NCBI GenBank assembly: GCA_003615045.1
Contig: ML014168.1
Coordinates: 44,429 to 108,428, forward strand
DNA: 64,000 nt
Source of the DNA: Caulochytrium protostelioides
Lineage: Eukaryota; Chytridiomycota; Caulochytriomycetes; Caulochytriales; Caulochytriaceae
Reading direction: 5' to 3'
The position numbers were made by a program, and so were the translations under genes. Each line of letters begins with the position of its first letter. Position 1 is the first letter of the stretch. The notes beneath the pieces were generated by a model. That model saw only the letters and a list, made by a program, of their open reading frames with translations, was not told the DNA's origin and made no database searches. This document shows, piece after piece, positions 22,101 to 31,523 of the stretch.

Positions 22101-23588
22101 GCGTGGGCCGATGCGCCGATCCGGTTCCCGCTGTTGCGCCGGCATACCGATCTTGTGGACATCAAGCACGCCGTGGATACCTTCCAGCTCGTGATGATGT
22201 ACATGGGCGACGCACCCACGCGGCGCACGCCGTCGCAGTGCGCGATCTCCATCGCGACCACGGGGATGAAGTGGGTGCACCTGCGCGATGAGATTCTGTG
22301 CCAGATCATCAAGCAGTGCACCAACAACCTCTCGGCGAAGGCGACCAGCTGCGAGCGTGGCTGGAATCTGTTGCTGATCTGCTGCACCTTCTTCCCGCCG
22401 TCATCCGCGTTTGCGCCCTACGTCCGGCACTACCTGCGTCACGTGGCGCGGAGCTCCGACGGCCCGTTCCGCACGGTGGCCGCCGACTGCGAGGCGGCGC
22501 TGCGCCGCGTCAAGACGTCGCCGCGGGCCACGGGCCCGACGGAGCGCGAGATTCACGCTATCGAAACGCGGACGCCACTCCAGATCCGCATTCAGTTCGC
22601 CGACGGCGGACACCGCATGTACCAATTCGACTGCCACACGACCGCCAAGAGCGTGCTGAAGCGGATCTATGAGCGCTTCGGCATTCAGGGCACCCACGAG
22701 TATGGCCTCAGCGTCAAGCTCTCCACCGGCGTCGTGATGCTGCCCGTGAAGCCGGACGACCACGTGATGGATGTGATGGCGCATGCGGACGCCCTCATCC
22801 ATCGGCTGAACCAGGCCGGCGACCCCGCATCGTCGTCGGCCGCGTCGGCCCCGTCGACGGCGGCGCGGCGCATCGGGTATACTTTCCAGTTCCGCCGCGA
22901 GCTGTGGCTCCACGAGCCGCTCAGCGCCTCGCCGCAGACTGTGCGCCTGACGTATGCGCAGATCTGGAGCGACTACATCTCGGGCCGCATCTTTGGCGAA
23001 GGCGATCTCGAGCCGCACGTCGTCGAGTCGGTCGTCGAGCTGGCGGCGCTGCGCCTCATGTGGCTGCGGCTCGACCCAAAGCAGCCCGGCGGCGATGTCG
23101 ATGCGCTGACGCCGGCAGAGCGGCTCGCGGCCGGGGTGCCGCGCGTCGTCGCGCATCTCCGTTCGCAGGCGCAGTGGGCCGCCGACATCGCGGCCACGCA
23201 GCCGCTGCTCGGGGAGCTCACCATCGACGAAGTCATGCGCATGACGGTCGACATCCTCAAGACCTGGGACCACTTCGGGTCGAGCATCTTTGCGATCGCG
23301 TCCTCGAACGACGACCATTTCCCGGACGGCGGCCTGCTCTGTGTCGACGGAATCGGTATCAAGGTGCTCGATGCCGAGAGCCGCCGCACGCTCACGAGCC
23401 TCTCCTACGACGAGCTGATCAATGTGCGCTACGACGAGAACGAGCTGCACTTGCGCGCGGGCGATCTGCTCCAGAAGCATATCATCCGCTGCCGCACCGA
23501 GCAGGGGCCCGTCATTGCCCATGTCATCCAGAGCTATATTGCCTATCACGAAGAGCGTCGCGCGGCCCACGTGCGCGTGCGTGCGTAG
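16116..23588 (+). CDS. Unconventional myosin with two MyTH4-FERM modules and SH3
   Basis: A single exon encodes 2490 aa; 16116 is the first in-frame ATG. The motor (about residues 60-800) has P-loop GESGAGKT at 159-166, switch I NDNSSRFGKF, switch II DIFGFENF and an SH1 helix LRCAGMLETIQVRK. IQ-like segments follow (IQSVVRGWIQRRRY, then Arg-rich helix), then an Ala/Glu-rich helix that may be a single alpha-helix or short coiled coil (about 880-930). MyTH4-1 spans about 1100-1270 and a FERM F1-like lobe about 1290-1375. A proline-rich disordered block fills about 1390-1640. F2/F3-like sequence beginning NWYFVLKRGYV follows (about 1640-1810). The SH3 (1810-1868) ends GWLRGSFQGQTGWFPQEAV. MyTH4-2 (about 1930-2145) and FERM-2 (to 2480) complete it. 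The order resembles metazoan and amoebozoan classes VII, XV and XXII. Tail domains would bind membranes, microtubules or adhesion partners. Exact class is uncertain. Confidence 0.93.
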   Translation: MDETWREGAWVWVARPGDAYPQAARVVAVGATPADPVTVCVTDQAEPWTLDPTTTQIRPMHPSSVAGGPDMILLEELHEGALFHQLQQRFQRDEVYTYTGNILVAMNPFKSLPIYDRGHVQQYRDQPLGSMPPHVFAIANEAYYNMMRSKANQCVIISGESGAGKTETTKLILSYLAAVSTQSSLVQEQILDASPILEAFGNAKTVRNDNSSRFGKFIEVQFTPEGAIVGAKILDFLLERSRVVAQSPEERNYHIFYNLLAGATPEERATWDLQPPSAFEYLNRSGCMTVEGTDDAKALKTIREAFATLRFTNTSAIFKCLAAILHLGNTVFVPDVQDGAAVADRAPLQRAARLLGLDGDKLLATLVQRSTVTRGETFVTPLSCAQAQDSRDALAKALYGKLFSWIVGFINETTKRDDSLPFVGVLDIFGFENFATNSFEQFCINYANERLQFFFNQHIFRLEQEEYDRENIAWHTIAFVDNQACIDLISKKPLGLLWLLDEEAGFPKASDATCLDKFHATHDKHAHYVRPKTKAPAFGVRHYAGEVTYQIQDFLDKNRDTLRTDLMEVMSESHEPFVAELFKMIDLSQLEELLASHPALKTALGGGTGGTSPSVAGRATLAGGAGAAAGAAATLARHPPIHMGTLRSVTGSIGAVTIRSKSGKSPTVGAQFHGSLSDLIATLAACDPFFVRCIKPNMQKAPGAIDRALVLTQLRCAGMLETIQVRKAGYAVRLPMVQLISRHAMLCASAGDPAITPAEACRRIMAQLPDALLGQWQIGLTKVFMKGQVDTALEVLRARKRHQYAAHIQSVVRGWIQRRRYAALLRQYTIAATAARVYVARRRRRRVLSGILRAQAAWRASRVRRVFRIELSQHRHSLAVAKQAQADAEEAERVAAEARVAEAMQRAADEEAAAAAAAAAEALRITVAHADLLEIDEQVQQVAAKRRSMLAPPSVPSTDQNAALAHDRVATVASAVVSVSASQASLQASIHDGETDDFDEYEGLSDEQRQKKMALLAYLENTEKDRQERMSKRMSKFSPFQPIWALPDDLERQMQADTPRFFQPVDLRGRYVLPTVPTRAVSSPAVTDGAGAGAGDDDRVATLGSIQKYAQVYMNDGQTCAYAVVALKTSLLKLRPELVAFALDINKAVMRYVHEAAPTDVMAVHVVNYLLAKRRRHPELGDEILLQLVKATNGPPTPAISALAWQLLLCVAGLIACSATLYPALTGYVTTNAPAALTRVLLARLARAKQTGSRAHQWSTTELAALKPLLSGAALPTAAAAATGAARPLVVPVACADETALLVDVDSVTTAADVVHAMTRARGLEADAADGYVLVACQGDDEIRLLDDDFVMDIVARFEQEADLAAATPRLRYYAADCAAADLHVLALSPAKSAVATPARLAAPSRPATPLGTGTPGTPQSARTGFTALLPPPPPLAVPPRLPAGPLPVAPVLHATRRGRPLGAQTQSLMPKPGPPPVPTWNPDRASMMPPPPAGTMKLPPAPVLPPGKGTAGRASMLSGTRPPIPAFGALPPPPPPPPTPHPLLRGSLLPPPPPPPPLHAPPPPAKAMWIPPPPPPPLASFPAPPSQLMTPASGVSLAYDSPVRSLGPADSEPGSAMLAPSAPPPAPLPATVVVEDPVAQHGNWYFVLKRGYVLPTHAWTDAADVELTWRQVKSEAREPYCPAALLPAALAAIAQQQRLEAIALATTWPFYFCHMFPAHDESLPFAQGELHVDCRGVHLIDTTATASASASTSTKRVHVACGFDQLVITHATDLTCAVVLNGQRFLFITKGAAFARSVRRYVTALKARATHAIALRAHAAADADKLAFPLGAVIAVAERDSQNGWLRGSFQGQTGWFPQEAVEWLIDPVAPAPDGTAELTAPLLARAGPTAAAVTTAGGSRGAATSLAAPAAAAPSVHSSFGSLDITDEAEAQYSMKQWALANYADVSTYDQQGSGTMRARFTQQYGTMRNSRVLLKEALTDDVQHGKDIVLRLAWADAPIRFPLLRRHTDLVDIKHAVDTFQLVMMYMGDAPTRRTPSQCAISIATTGMKWVHLRDEILCQIIKQCTNNLSAKATSCERGWNLLLICCTFFPPSSAFAPYVRHYLRHVARSSDGPFRTVAADCEAALRRVKTSPRATGPTEREIHAIETRTPLQIRIQFADGGHRMYQFDCHTTAKSVLKRIYERFGIQGTHEYGLSVKLSTGVVMLPVKPDDHVMDVMAHADALIHRLNQAGDPASSSAASAPSTAARRIGYTFQFRRELWLHEPLSASPQTVRLTYAQIWSDYISGRIFGEGDLEPHVVESVVELAALRLMWLRLDPKQPGGDVDALTPAERLAAGVPRVVAHLRSQAQWAADIAATQPLLGELTIDEVMRMTVDILKTWDHFGSSIFAIASSNDDHFPDGGLLCVDGIGIKVLDAESRRTLTSLSYDELINVRYDENELHLRAGDLLQKHIIRCRTEQGPVIAHVIQSYIAYHEERRAAHVRVRA

Positions 23589-23679
23589 CTCTGATCGTGA
23601 TCGCTGGGCTCGCGTTTGCTTGATACCCCCGATGGCGGCAGGTTCGTTCTGGCGAGGCCACCATGGCCCGTTTTATACG

Positions 23680-23706
23680 CTATCTATTCTATCTATTCTA
23701 TCTATT
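23680..23706. repeat. 9-base tandem repeat in convergent gap
   Basis: Three perfect copies of CTATCTATT sit in the 223-base gap between the myosin and IFT22 stop codons. The AT-rich tract is probably in a 3' UTR. Confidence 0.85.
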
Positions 23707-23811
23707 GACAAAAACACGCGACTGGCTTGGCGCTGCTGACGATGGGCACGTGGCATCCAAGCCGATCGTCGATCATCATCCAATGGCCGTGTCGATGAGG
23801 GGACGCTCAAT

Positions 23812-24345
23812 TTAAACGGCGCGGGCAATGACGCTATGGAAGGCCTCGGCGATCGATTCGGGGTTGCGCAGATCGACGCGGGCGACACGGATCCCGTCCT
23901 GAGCCGCGCGGTGACCGTCGTGCTGGGCAAAGATGGCCTGCTGCTCGGGTGCGACGTCGGGATACAGCTGCAGCCAGCGCGGGTTCACGAGCGTGTTCGG
24001 GGCCGCGGCCCCCGTGGCGGTCGTGGCCTCGGGCGGCGCGCTCACATAGATCACGGCGTGCGGATGCGGCACCAGGACGGGCCAGCACGCCGCATACCGC
24101 TTCTGGCCCGAGAGGTCCCAGAGCTCGATGGCGACCGATGTCTCACGCGTCTTGCCGGCGGGCACGACGCGTGTATCGAACTCGAGCACCCGGCAGCCCT
24201 GCGTGGGCGTATAGCTGGTGCTGAGCGAGCCGGCAATCTCGGCGAGATGATTCGCCATCGCCGTCTTGCCAGCCGCGCTGTCGCCCACGAGGCAGACCTG
24301 TAGCTTCTGCGGCGCGCTCTTGCGGCTTGACGCTGCCGGCGGCAT
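23812..24345 (-). CDS. IFT22: Intraflagellar transport protein 22 (RABL5-like small GTPase)
   Basis: The protein has 177 aa from the ATG at 24345; an upstream in-frame ATG at 24405 would add 20 residues without family similarity. IFT22 is a small-GTPase-like subunit of IFT-B, which carries cargo along the flagellar axoneme. Seen are P-loop GDSAAGKT at 21-28, the family-typical YTPTQGCRVLEFDTR replacing the usual switch I, WDLSGQKRYAACWPVL (G3 with the CWP signature of RABL5), and a divergent C-terminal half without a clear NKxD motif, which is also usual for IFT22. There is no prenylation Cys motif at the end. Together with CFAP61 it indicates a flagellated life stage. It converges with the myosin. 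Confidence 0.87.
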   Translation of the reverse strand: MPPAASSRKSAPQKLQVCLVGDSAAGKTAMANHLAEIAGSLSTSYTPTQGCRVLEFDTRVVPAGKTRETSVAIELWDLSGQKRYAACWPVLVPHPHAVIYVSAPPEATTATGAAAPNTLVNPRWLQLYPDVAPEQQAIFAQHDGHRAAQDGIRVARVDLRNPESIAEAFHSVIARAV

Positions 24346-26526
24346 GGCGATAACGGGCACCAAATGGGGATGCGGCAAGGGGGTAGGAATCCAGTGGATA
24401 ATCAATACGATCGTGCGATCTTGGTCGATGAATCGATGGGTTATCAGCCGTCAATGAGGTGTAATAATGGAATTTGTATTAATGGAATACCAAGTGGGGC
24501 TGGATGACGACGCTAGTATCCTCGCGAGGATCATCGAAGCACATGCCACGTTCGCATCGGTGTTGATAGCGATACTAAATCAGAAAACCACGCCGATGGA
24601 AAGACATTCTGAAGCATGGCATTTCATCCCTGTGACACGAAGCGGAGGAGCAGCGAACGATGTCGACACCCATCTGCGCAGTGCTCCGACGGCCCGCGCC
24701 GCGACCAGCCGTCGCCCATGCCTGCGGGGAGGTGGCTACCCGAGAGACCCTGATCGCGTCCGCCACGATGATCGCCGCCGCCGGTCGCGGCGACGACATC
24801 GTCTGTAGGGTCGCGCCGCCGATCTTCTCTCATGAGGCGAGGGATCAGCGCCCATCCTGGCGACGAGGGGTGCCGGCCACGATCATCACCACGACGTCGT
24901 GCGGCGGCACGCTGCCGGAGCGGCGGCACACGCCGGTGAGCCGACGGCGCCGTCGGAAGAGTCGCCGGCGGAGCTTTCATCGCCGCGCCGGTGTTGGCGC
25001 CGCCGCCGCCGCCCCGCACCGTGGGTGCCCCCCGCCGTCGGCATGATGATGCGGGTTGCGGCGCGCCGCGGGTCGACACGGCGTTCGATCCGTTCGATCA
25101 CCCATGGGGTTACCATGGCGGCGCGGGTGGCCACACGCCGTGCGAGGGCGAGGCCCACGAAGTCCACCGTCTGTGATGGGTCCGTTGCAGACAAACATGC
25201 TGCTAACCTGCATACTGTTACGGATGTCGCCTCGCTAATCCATGGTTTAGCGATGTTGATCCCGCCGATCAGAGCAGAGATACCCCTCATCAGCGGCTGT
25301 TGTCAGCATGATATCCTTCATGGTTTGCGGGTGGTCATCCCCTGTATATGGACTCGATATAAGCTAATGCTGCCGTACGATGGCGTCGGGTGGTGGAATG
25401 ATGATGCGGCGAGCCGCGGTCGGGGTGGCGGTAGGGATCGGCGCCGATGGCGCATCCGGCGATCCTCTGGCGAGTAGCGAAAGGTTGGTCGCCCGTCGAT
25501 TTTGCGCGGCGTGCCGCTTGAACCGGTGCTGGCGCGCCGTTGCTGCGCCACCGCGGCCCGGTGGCCAACGGGGTCCGGTCCCTCGCCGGGCGCGGTCGCT
25601 CTTTCCCGCTGGCGAGCGGCCGTGATCGAAGGCTCGAAGGATGCTCGTCCGTGCTCCGTCTGCGCTTGACGATGGCATCGCCTTCGTCGACATCAGCATC
25701 ACGCTCGATGAAACGGATGCAAGCTCATCATCACGGGTCTCGAGTACTCATCAAAAGCTTATCGTCGGCTCGGCGATAGTCACGGAAGGCCGAGACGTTG
25801 GAAGCTGCACGGCCAAGGGACCATCGTTCACCGTCCCCATCGTCGAGACGACGCTACCGCCGACGCCGATGCCGACGCCGCATCGGCTATTGTCTTGTCG
25901 TCGCTGACCCTCGCCACTCACGCTTGGAAAAGCCGTGGACGCCTTCCGCTTGCAAGCTCCACTGGGCCCATCACATACGCCCTCCTTTCACGGATGCCAT
26001 CGTGTGTCAGGGCAACGCCTTTATCGGAGTTTGGTTCAGCCGCCACGTGCTGCCGGTGGCGCAGGCAGTCTCGCGCGCTTACTGGCCCGTCGCCTCTCAT
26101 CGTGCCGTCGGACAATCGATTCTTGTCTATTCCCGTCTCGAAGGCGGAACCCCCACCTATTCTCACACTCCGAGACATCGCCGCCCCCGGCGCCCCCAAA
26201 ACACCGCCGATAAACCGATTTCCTCGCGATCGCACGGCGCCTACGGCCGGTCGCGGCCTGTCACAGCGTGTCACATACCCGACGACAGGTATCGTGACCG
26301 CTCGGCTCGCTCGGCTCCTGAAGACCCTGAAGGGATCGAAGGATGAAGCTTCGAGATCCCTAGATTGTCCCTGAATCGAACGATCGCTCAAGTCGCCGAC
26401 CGGAAGTCCGAGAAGACAGGAGCTTGCTCCTCTTCCATAGCCGCTCTTGGGTTTCCCGGAGGGCTGTCCCGTTTTCCCGAGGCGAGCACGTGCCAGGACC
26501 ACGACCACGAGGCGCGGGCAGTCACG
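24346..26526. other. Divergent intergenic region, IFT22 / FHA gene
   Basis: These 2.2 kb contain no gene I can support. Short frames on both strands are Arg/Ser/Pro-rich and share no motif. The region should contain both promoters. GTTACC followed by ATGGCGGC at about 25109 is only half of an RFX X-box. Confidence 0.55.
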
Positions 26527-29500
26527 ATGGAAACGGAGCCTGGAGCGCCTCCAGGCTCCGGCCGGGGGCTGCATCCCCTGCCGCCTGCCCACCGGATGGC
26601 TGTCGGGGCGCCCGCCGGCCATGCCACCCCGCGTCGGTCCGCTTCGCCTGACGGGCATGTTCACGACCATGACCATGACCAGGAGCTCGAGCATACCCTT
26701 GACCAGGAGCTCGAGCATCCCCATGACCAGGAGCAGCCACCGCATGCGCTGCAGGCCACGCCGTATGAAATGCACGATACCGATGCCTCGGTGGCGGCGT
26801 ACGCGCAGCTGCTCGGCTGCGGCGACCCCGCGTGGGTCTACTATATCCAGAGCACGAGCATCACCATCGGACGCACATCCGACAATGACGGCTCCAAACC
26901 GGGCGTCGACGTCGAACTCGGCCGCAACAAGACGATCTCGCGCAAGCACGCGCAGATCTCCTACAACTTTGCCTCGCGCATGTGGGAAATCACGTGTCTT
27001 GGCCGCAACGGCTTCAAAGTCAACTACACGAGCCACAAGGCCGACCACCCGCCCGTGCCGCTGCACAACAATGCCATCATCGACATTGGCGGCGTCTCCT
27101 TCCGCATCGTCCTGCCGGAGACGGCGGCCGCGCCGGCCGCGCCGCCCTTACCGCCACCACCGCAGCCGACGGCTCCGGTGGCGGCGCCACCGCCCGTCGC
27201 GCCGCCGCCCATGGCCACGCCCACGGACCCATTGATGGCCGCGGCCGCCGCATTCGCCCGGCTCTACCAAGCATCCTCGGGCGCCCATGGCAAGACGCCG
27301 GAGCTTCAGGCCGGCGCCGCCGCCGCCGCCGTCGCCCAAGCTTTCGAGTCCTTCTACCGTACTGAGGACGCCGCCCTCTCCCCGCCGGGGCTCGCCGGCG
27401 GCCTGCCCCATGAAATGAATCTCTACTCGGCGGCCCTGGCCGCGGCTGCTGCGGCTGCTGCCGCCCAGCAACATCAGCAGCATCACCAGCACCAGAACCA
27501 GCAGCACGCATTGTCAGCGTCGCCCTTGCTCAAGCTGCCCGACGCGTCGGGCGCGTTTGATCCCTTTCCACAGCTGACCGCGCAGCTGACCGCGGCCGCC
27601 ACGGCGGCCGCCGCGGCGGCCGCCGCCACCGCGGGGACATCGCCCGCGATGCCCGCGGCCGCCATGGCAGCCGCGGCCGCGCCGATGGGCCCCGACGAGG
27701 CGCAGCGGTATGACGGCATGCTCATGTCGCCGCTGGCGGCGCATCCGCCCCTGCTGATGGACGACGACGCCGGCGTCCTGCCGCGCTCGCAGCGGCACGC
27801 CGGCGCCGCGTCGGCGCTGCCCCCGGCGCCCACGCCCGCTGCCGAGCCAGAACCCCCGGCGCCGACGCCGTCCGGCGGTCCGCTCTCCAAAAAGTCGGCG
27901 GCATCGAAGCGGACGGCGTCGTCTTCATCGAACGGCCCGTCAGCGGCGCCGAGCACCGCGGCGCGCTCGAAAGCGGCGGCATCAACCTCCGCGCCGGTCT
28001 CGTCAACAGCGTCGGCATCGACCGCCCCGCCGACCGCCCCGCCGACCGCGTCGGCTGCCTTCAAAAAGACGCCAGCCTCCAAAGGCAAAGCGATGCGGCT
28101 TCCGACCGCCGCGGATATCCTGCTGAACGACGTGCTGCTCAACCCAGACACCTTGACGATGTATGCGGTCGCGGTCGCCAAGATTATTGTGGAGCACCCG
28201 CAGCACAGCGCGCAGGAGGGCGAGATCATTGCGGGCCTGCAGCAGCAGTTCACGCACTTCGCGCCGCCGCTCTCCAAGCCGCAGTGGCTGGACATCCTCG
28301 GCGCGCTCTTTCACTACGGCCGCGCCTTCGGCCGCCTCGCGAACGGCCCGGGCATGCGGCATCCGGGCAAAAAGACGTCGAAGCAGCGCGCCGTCGTCCG
28401 CTGGGTCCTCGTCGACCCGTCGCTGCTCGATCCGTATCCCGCGGCGCGGGCCAAATTCGTGCCCCTCGAGGCCTCGCCCACCGCTGCCGTGAACGCGTGG
28501 ACGGCGCGCCACGACCGCCTCGAGCGGCTCCGGCAGCAGCTCCTCCGCGACGGCAAGTCGGCCACCGTCGCCGATGTCACGGCGCTGACCTTCGGACCTG
28601 ACCCGGACGTCGCCTTGCCGCCCGCTGGCACCATGGGACCCTACCAGTCGCCCACCCCGCCGCCGCTGGCCGCCGCGCCACTCGTGCCCGCCACGCTTCC
28701 TGCGCTCCCCGGCGCGGCCTGCGACGCCACGGCAGCGTCTTCATCGGCTCCAGTAGCTGCGGGCTCGGCTGCGGCCGCCGCTTCGACGCCGGTCACTGCG
28801 CCGTCGCTCCTCACATCGACTTTTCCGGGCCCCACATCCGAAGTCCACGACGCTATGGCGTTGCCGATCCATGCCAGCGTACTCCATCATCCGCACTCTG
28901 AGTCGACCCCGATGTTGCTGCCACCGCCACCGCCGGAAGTGCCACATGCGGCGATGGCCTCGCTCATGGACATCAAGACCCCGTTCATGGTCCCGACGCA
29001 TGAGAGCGTCATGTCGACGTTCCCGCCCGTGTACTATGGCCTGATGCTAATGGATCTCCCTCCCCCGAAACCGCCCGTGGGTAACTTCATGCTCTCCTTC
29101 CTCGGCGTCACCGACTCGCCCGTCTTCTATGACGGCGCCGGCGAGGGAGGCGCTGCGCCCGCCGCCGAGTCGCACCCCACCGAGCCTCATCAGGCTGGGT
29201 CCCGCGCCACCGCATCGCCCATCGATGTCCACCGGCCGCCGGGGACCGTCGGGGGACCATCACCAGTCGCCATGGCGCCGTCGGTGTCGACCCCGCGGCC
29301 GGTATCGACGACTGCCGCCTCACCGTCCCCAGCACTACTGCCGACGCCGACGTCGGCCTCGGCGGCACCGGCCGCAGTCGCCGTGGCGACGACGAAACCC
29401 AAACTGAAACCGAAACCGCGGCCACGGTCTCGCGCAAAGCCGCCGCCGGCGTCTGCCGCCGCGCCGCCGACCTCGCCGCTGTCCGTTTCGGCAGCCGGTG

Positions 29501-30339
29501 CGCGGCCGCCGACGATGGCGGCATCCATGGCCGCGCCGGTCCCGCGGCCGTCGGCCGACGAGCCGGTCAGGGCGCTCGCCGCCGCCGCCGCCGCGGCGCG
29601 CAGCCCGCCGCCGTCGATGGCCGCGTCGCCCCTCGGCTCGGGCGCCGTCACGCCGCACCCGCTCGCCGGCGGCCGCGCTAGCCGCGCCGACCCTCGCGGC
29701 AGCGCCACGCCCGCCCGTCAGGCCTCGCGGCCGTCGGCGTCCACCTCGGCGCCGACGACACCCGTGGATCGCGGCGCGCCGCTCGCGGCCCGGACGACCT
29801 CAGGACATGACTCCACACACGTGGCCCTTGCGTCCTTCGGCGGCCGCCACGCGCCGTTCCCGACGGCGCCGCCGACGCCCGCGACCGTCGCCGCCTCGAT
29901 GGCGGTCGCGGCGTCCATGGCCGCCGTGCCGACGTCGCACCCGGCCACGTCGATGGTCGACACGCCCATGTTCGACCACGTCACGGCGTCGCTCGCCTAC
30001 CTGAAGGAGATGGGCGGTCTGGACAGCCACGGCCTGGCCCCATCGCCGTTCGCGGCTGACCACAACGACGAGGACGAGGACGATTCGGCGACGCCGCGCA
30101 TGGTCCTCTCTTCGCGCCACCTGCCGTATGGGACATCGTCGTATGACGACAACGGCACCACCACTAGCGTTAACGGCGGAGGCGGAGGCGCGCCGCTTCC
30201 TACCGCGTCCTCCCGAATGATGCACCACCCGCCGCGCCCTGCGTCGACGCTACACCATGTCGACCCGCTGCAGGACCTCTTGCGGATCATGGACGAGCAC
30301 GCGCAGAACACGCTGCCCGCGTCGCTGCTTCAGTCGTGA
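26527..30339 (+). CDS. FHA-domain protein with divergent forkhead-like domain (Fhl1-like)
   Basis: The protein has 1270 aa from the ATG at 26527; the frame is open upstream only from non-ATG codons. A His-rich N-terminus (about 40-70, HVHDHDHDQ) precedes an FHA domain at about 95-200. The FHA shows SITIGRTSDN, then NKTISRKHAQISYNF with the phospho-peptide-binding Arg, Ser and His, then NAIIDIGGVSFRIVLPE. It is close to the FHA of fungal Fhl1. Residues about 520-630 align in outline with a forkhead winged helix: YAVAVAKIIVEHPQHS, then EIIAGLQQQF, then WLDILGALFHYGRAF, then VRWVLVDPS. The usual WQNSIRHNLS recognition motif is absent. The rest is disordered with poly-Ala, poly-Gln/His and Pro-rich runs and a basic KPKLKPKPRPRSRAK patch. 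Fhl1 in yeast controls ribosomal-protein genes through Ifh1. Orthology and role here are inferred. Confidence 0.85.
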   Translation: METEPGAPPGSGRGLHPLPPAHRMAVGAPAGHATPRRSASPDGHVHDHDHDQELEHTLDQELEHPHDQEQPPHALQATPYEMHDTDASVAAYAQLLGCGDPAWVYYIQSTSITIGRTSDNDGSKPGVDVELGRNKTISRKHAQISYNFASRMWEITCLGRNGFKVNYTSHKADHPPVPLHNNAIIDIGGVSFRIVLPETAAAPAAPPLPPPPQPTAPVAAPPPVAPPPMATPTDPLMAAAAAFARLYQASSGAHGKTPELQAGAAAAAVAQAFESFYRTEDAALSPPGLAGGLPHEMNLYSAALAAAAAAAAAQQHQQHHQHQNQQHALSASPLLKLPDASGAFDPFPQLTAQLTAAATAAAAAAAATAGTSPAMPAAAMAAAAAPMGPDEAQRYDGMLMSPLAAHPPLLMDDDAGVLPRSQRHAGAASALPPAPTPAAEPEPPAPTPSGGPLSKKSAASKRTASSSSNGPSAAPSTAARSKAAASTSAPVSSTASASTAPPTAPPTASAAFKKTPASKGKAMRLPTAADILLNDVLLNPDTLTMYAVAVAKIIVEHPQHSAQEGEIIAGLQQQFTHFAPPLSKPQWLDILGALFHYGRAFGRLANGPGMRHPGKKTSKQRAVVRWVLVDPSLLDPYPAARAKFVPLEASPTAAVNAWTARHDRLERLRQQLLRDGKSATVADVTALTFGPDPDVALPPAGTMGPYQSPTPPPLAAAPLVPATLPALPGAACDATAASSSAPVAAGSAAAAASTPVTAPSLLTSTFPGPTSEVHDAMALPIHASVLHHPHSESTPMLLPPPPPEVPHAAMASLMDIKTPFMVPTHESVMSTFPPVYYGLMLMDLPPPKPPVGNFMLSFLGVTDSPVFYDGAGEGGAAPAAESHPTEPHQAGSRATASPIDVHRPPGTVGGPSPVAMAPSVSTPRPVSTTAASPSPALLPTPTSASAAPAAVAVATTKPKLKPKPRPRSRAKPPPASAAAPPTSPLSVSAAGARPPTMAASMAAPVPRPSADEPVRALAAAAAAARSPPPSMAASPLGSGAVTPHPLAGGRASRADPRGSATPARQASRPSASTSAPTTPVDRGAPLAARTTSGHDSTHVALASFGGRHAPFPTAPPTPATVAASMAVAASMAAVPTSHPATSMVDTPMFDHVTASLAYLKEMGGLDSHGLAPSPFAADHNDEDEDDSATPRMVLSSRHLPYGTSSYDDNGTTTSVNGGGGGAPLPTASSRMMHHPPRPASTLHHVDPLQDLLRIMDEHAQNTLPASLLQS

Positions 30340-31523
30340 GCGGCGTTACTGCGCCTGGGTGCTTCTGATCGCGCCTTGCACCTCATGACATGCGCGCCTT
30401 GAATGAACCACGCGAGGTGACGTGCGTCCATTTTTTTTTCCACGCCTTTTTCTGTTCCCTTCGTATTATGTTATTTTGAGTTCATCCTGTTTATTTCTAG
30501 TATACCTGTGCCTCCGTCGTCGCCATGTGTGGATGTCATTGTTCATGCGCGATACTCACCACGTGGGCCCCTTGATAGGGCCGAATGACAGGGCCCGTGG
30601 CCGTCACGTGGAGGGAAAGGGTTATAGTCTCGGCGGATCGGTGAGACTCTCTAGCGCTCCCGCTGCTAGTTTAGGGTGGCGTTTGTTCGCTCGATTACTC
30701 GCGCCTCGCCGCATCCGCACGTTCGGTGATTCTCAAAGATTCCCTATTACGATGGTTGAATTTTTGCCATGGAAGGCGGATCCGCCGCCCCGGGCTCTGT
30801 CGTCGGCCATGGCCGAACGAAGGCGACGTGATGCCCACTCAGCGGCCATGAACCCCGCGAGCGCGAAGGCGCCTGGCGGTGATGAGGCGATCAAAGGGGC
30901 CCGGACCCAGTGGTGAGTCGGCGCGGCCGATCCATCGCGGCTTTCTCCGGTGGCGGGGCAGAGGCGATAAGCGGCGCACCAGGCGTGGTCGTCATCACTT
31001 AACCGGCCGGCCGTCGACGCCGCGGCACAGGCGCCGGCGTCGGCATGGGCGTCAGTCGGCCGTGGCGGCCGCCATACCGGCGCTCGCGTCGATCCTTGCC
31101 GCAGGCAGCTCACGGCATGGGCGCGCCAGAAGGCGCGGTGGCGTGACGCGGCGACGCACGCCCAGGAGCGGCCATCGCGGTGGACCCGTGGGCCTCCATC
31201 ATGCCCATGCAGTCGACGTGGACATGGTATGATCGCAACTGCATCCTGATCCTGGCGGCCCATAAGAATGCGGCGAAGTGCACGTAAGGATCTCCCTCCC
31301 CCCAACCGCTCGGGTCCTTCAGGGCCCCATGCGCTTTATGGCCCCTCATCCGTGACCGGCGTGCGGAGTTTACTTGGCGATCATTCGGCCGTGTTCCTGT
31401 TGTTTTGGCCGATCGCCCCTTTGCCGCTGTCGGACCGTATCCACGACGCGATCTTTGTTGGCGACGACGATCCATTAGCCGGTGACGACCTCGCACGCCT
31501 CGTCACGCCACGCCGCATTCGTC
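30340..31523. other. Intergenic region, FHA gene / GNA1 copy A
   Basis: These 1.2 kb hold the 3' flank of the FHA gene (T-rich tract at about 30430-30500) and the 5' flank of the first GNA1 gene. No supported gene was found. Confidence 0.55.

Noticed and set aside
25105-25125. Possible RFX X-box for IFT22
   Set aside because: Only the GTTACC half matches; the second half does not fit RGYAAC and the site is about 770 bases from the start codon.
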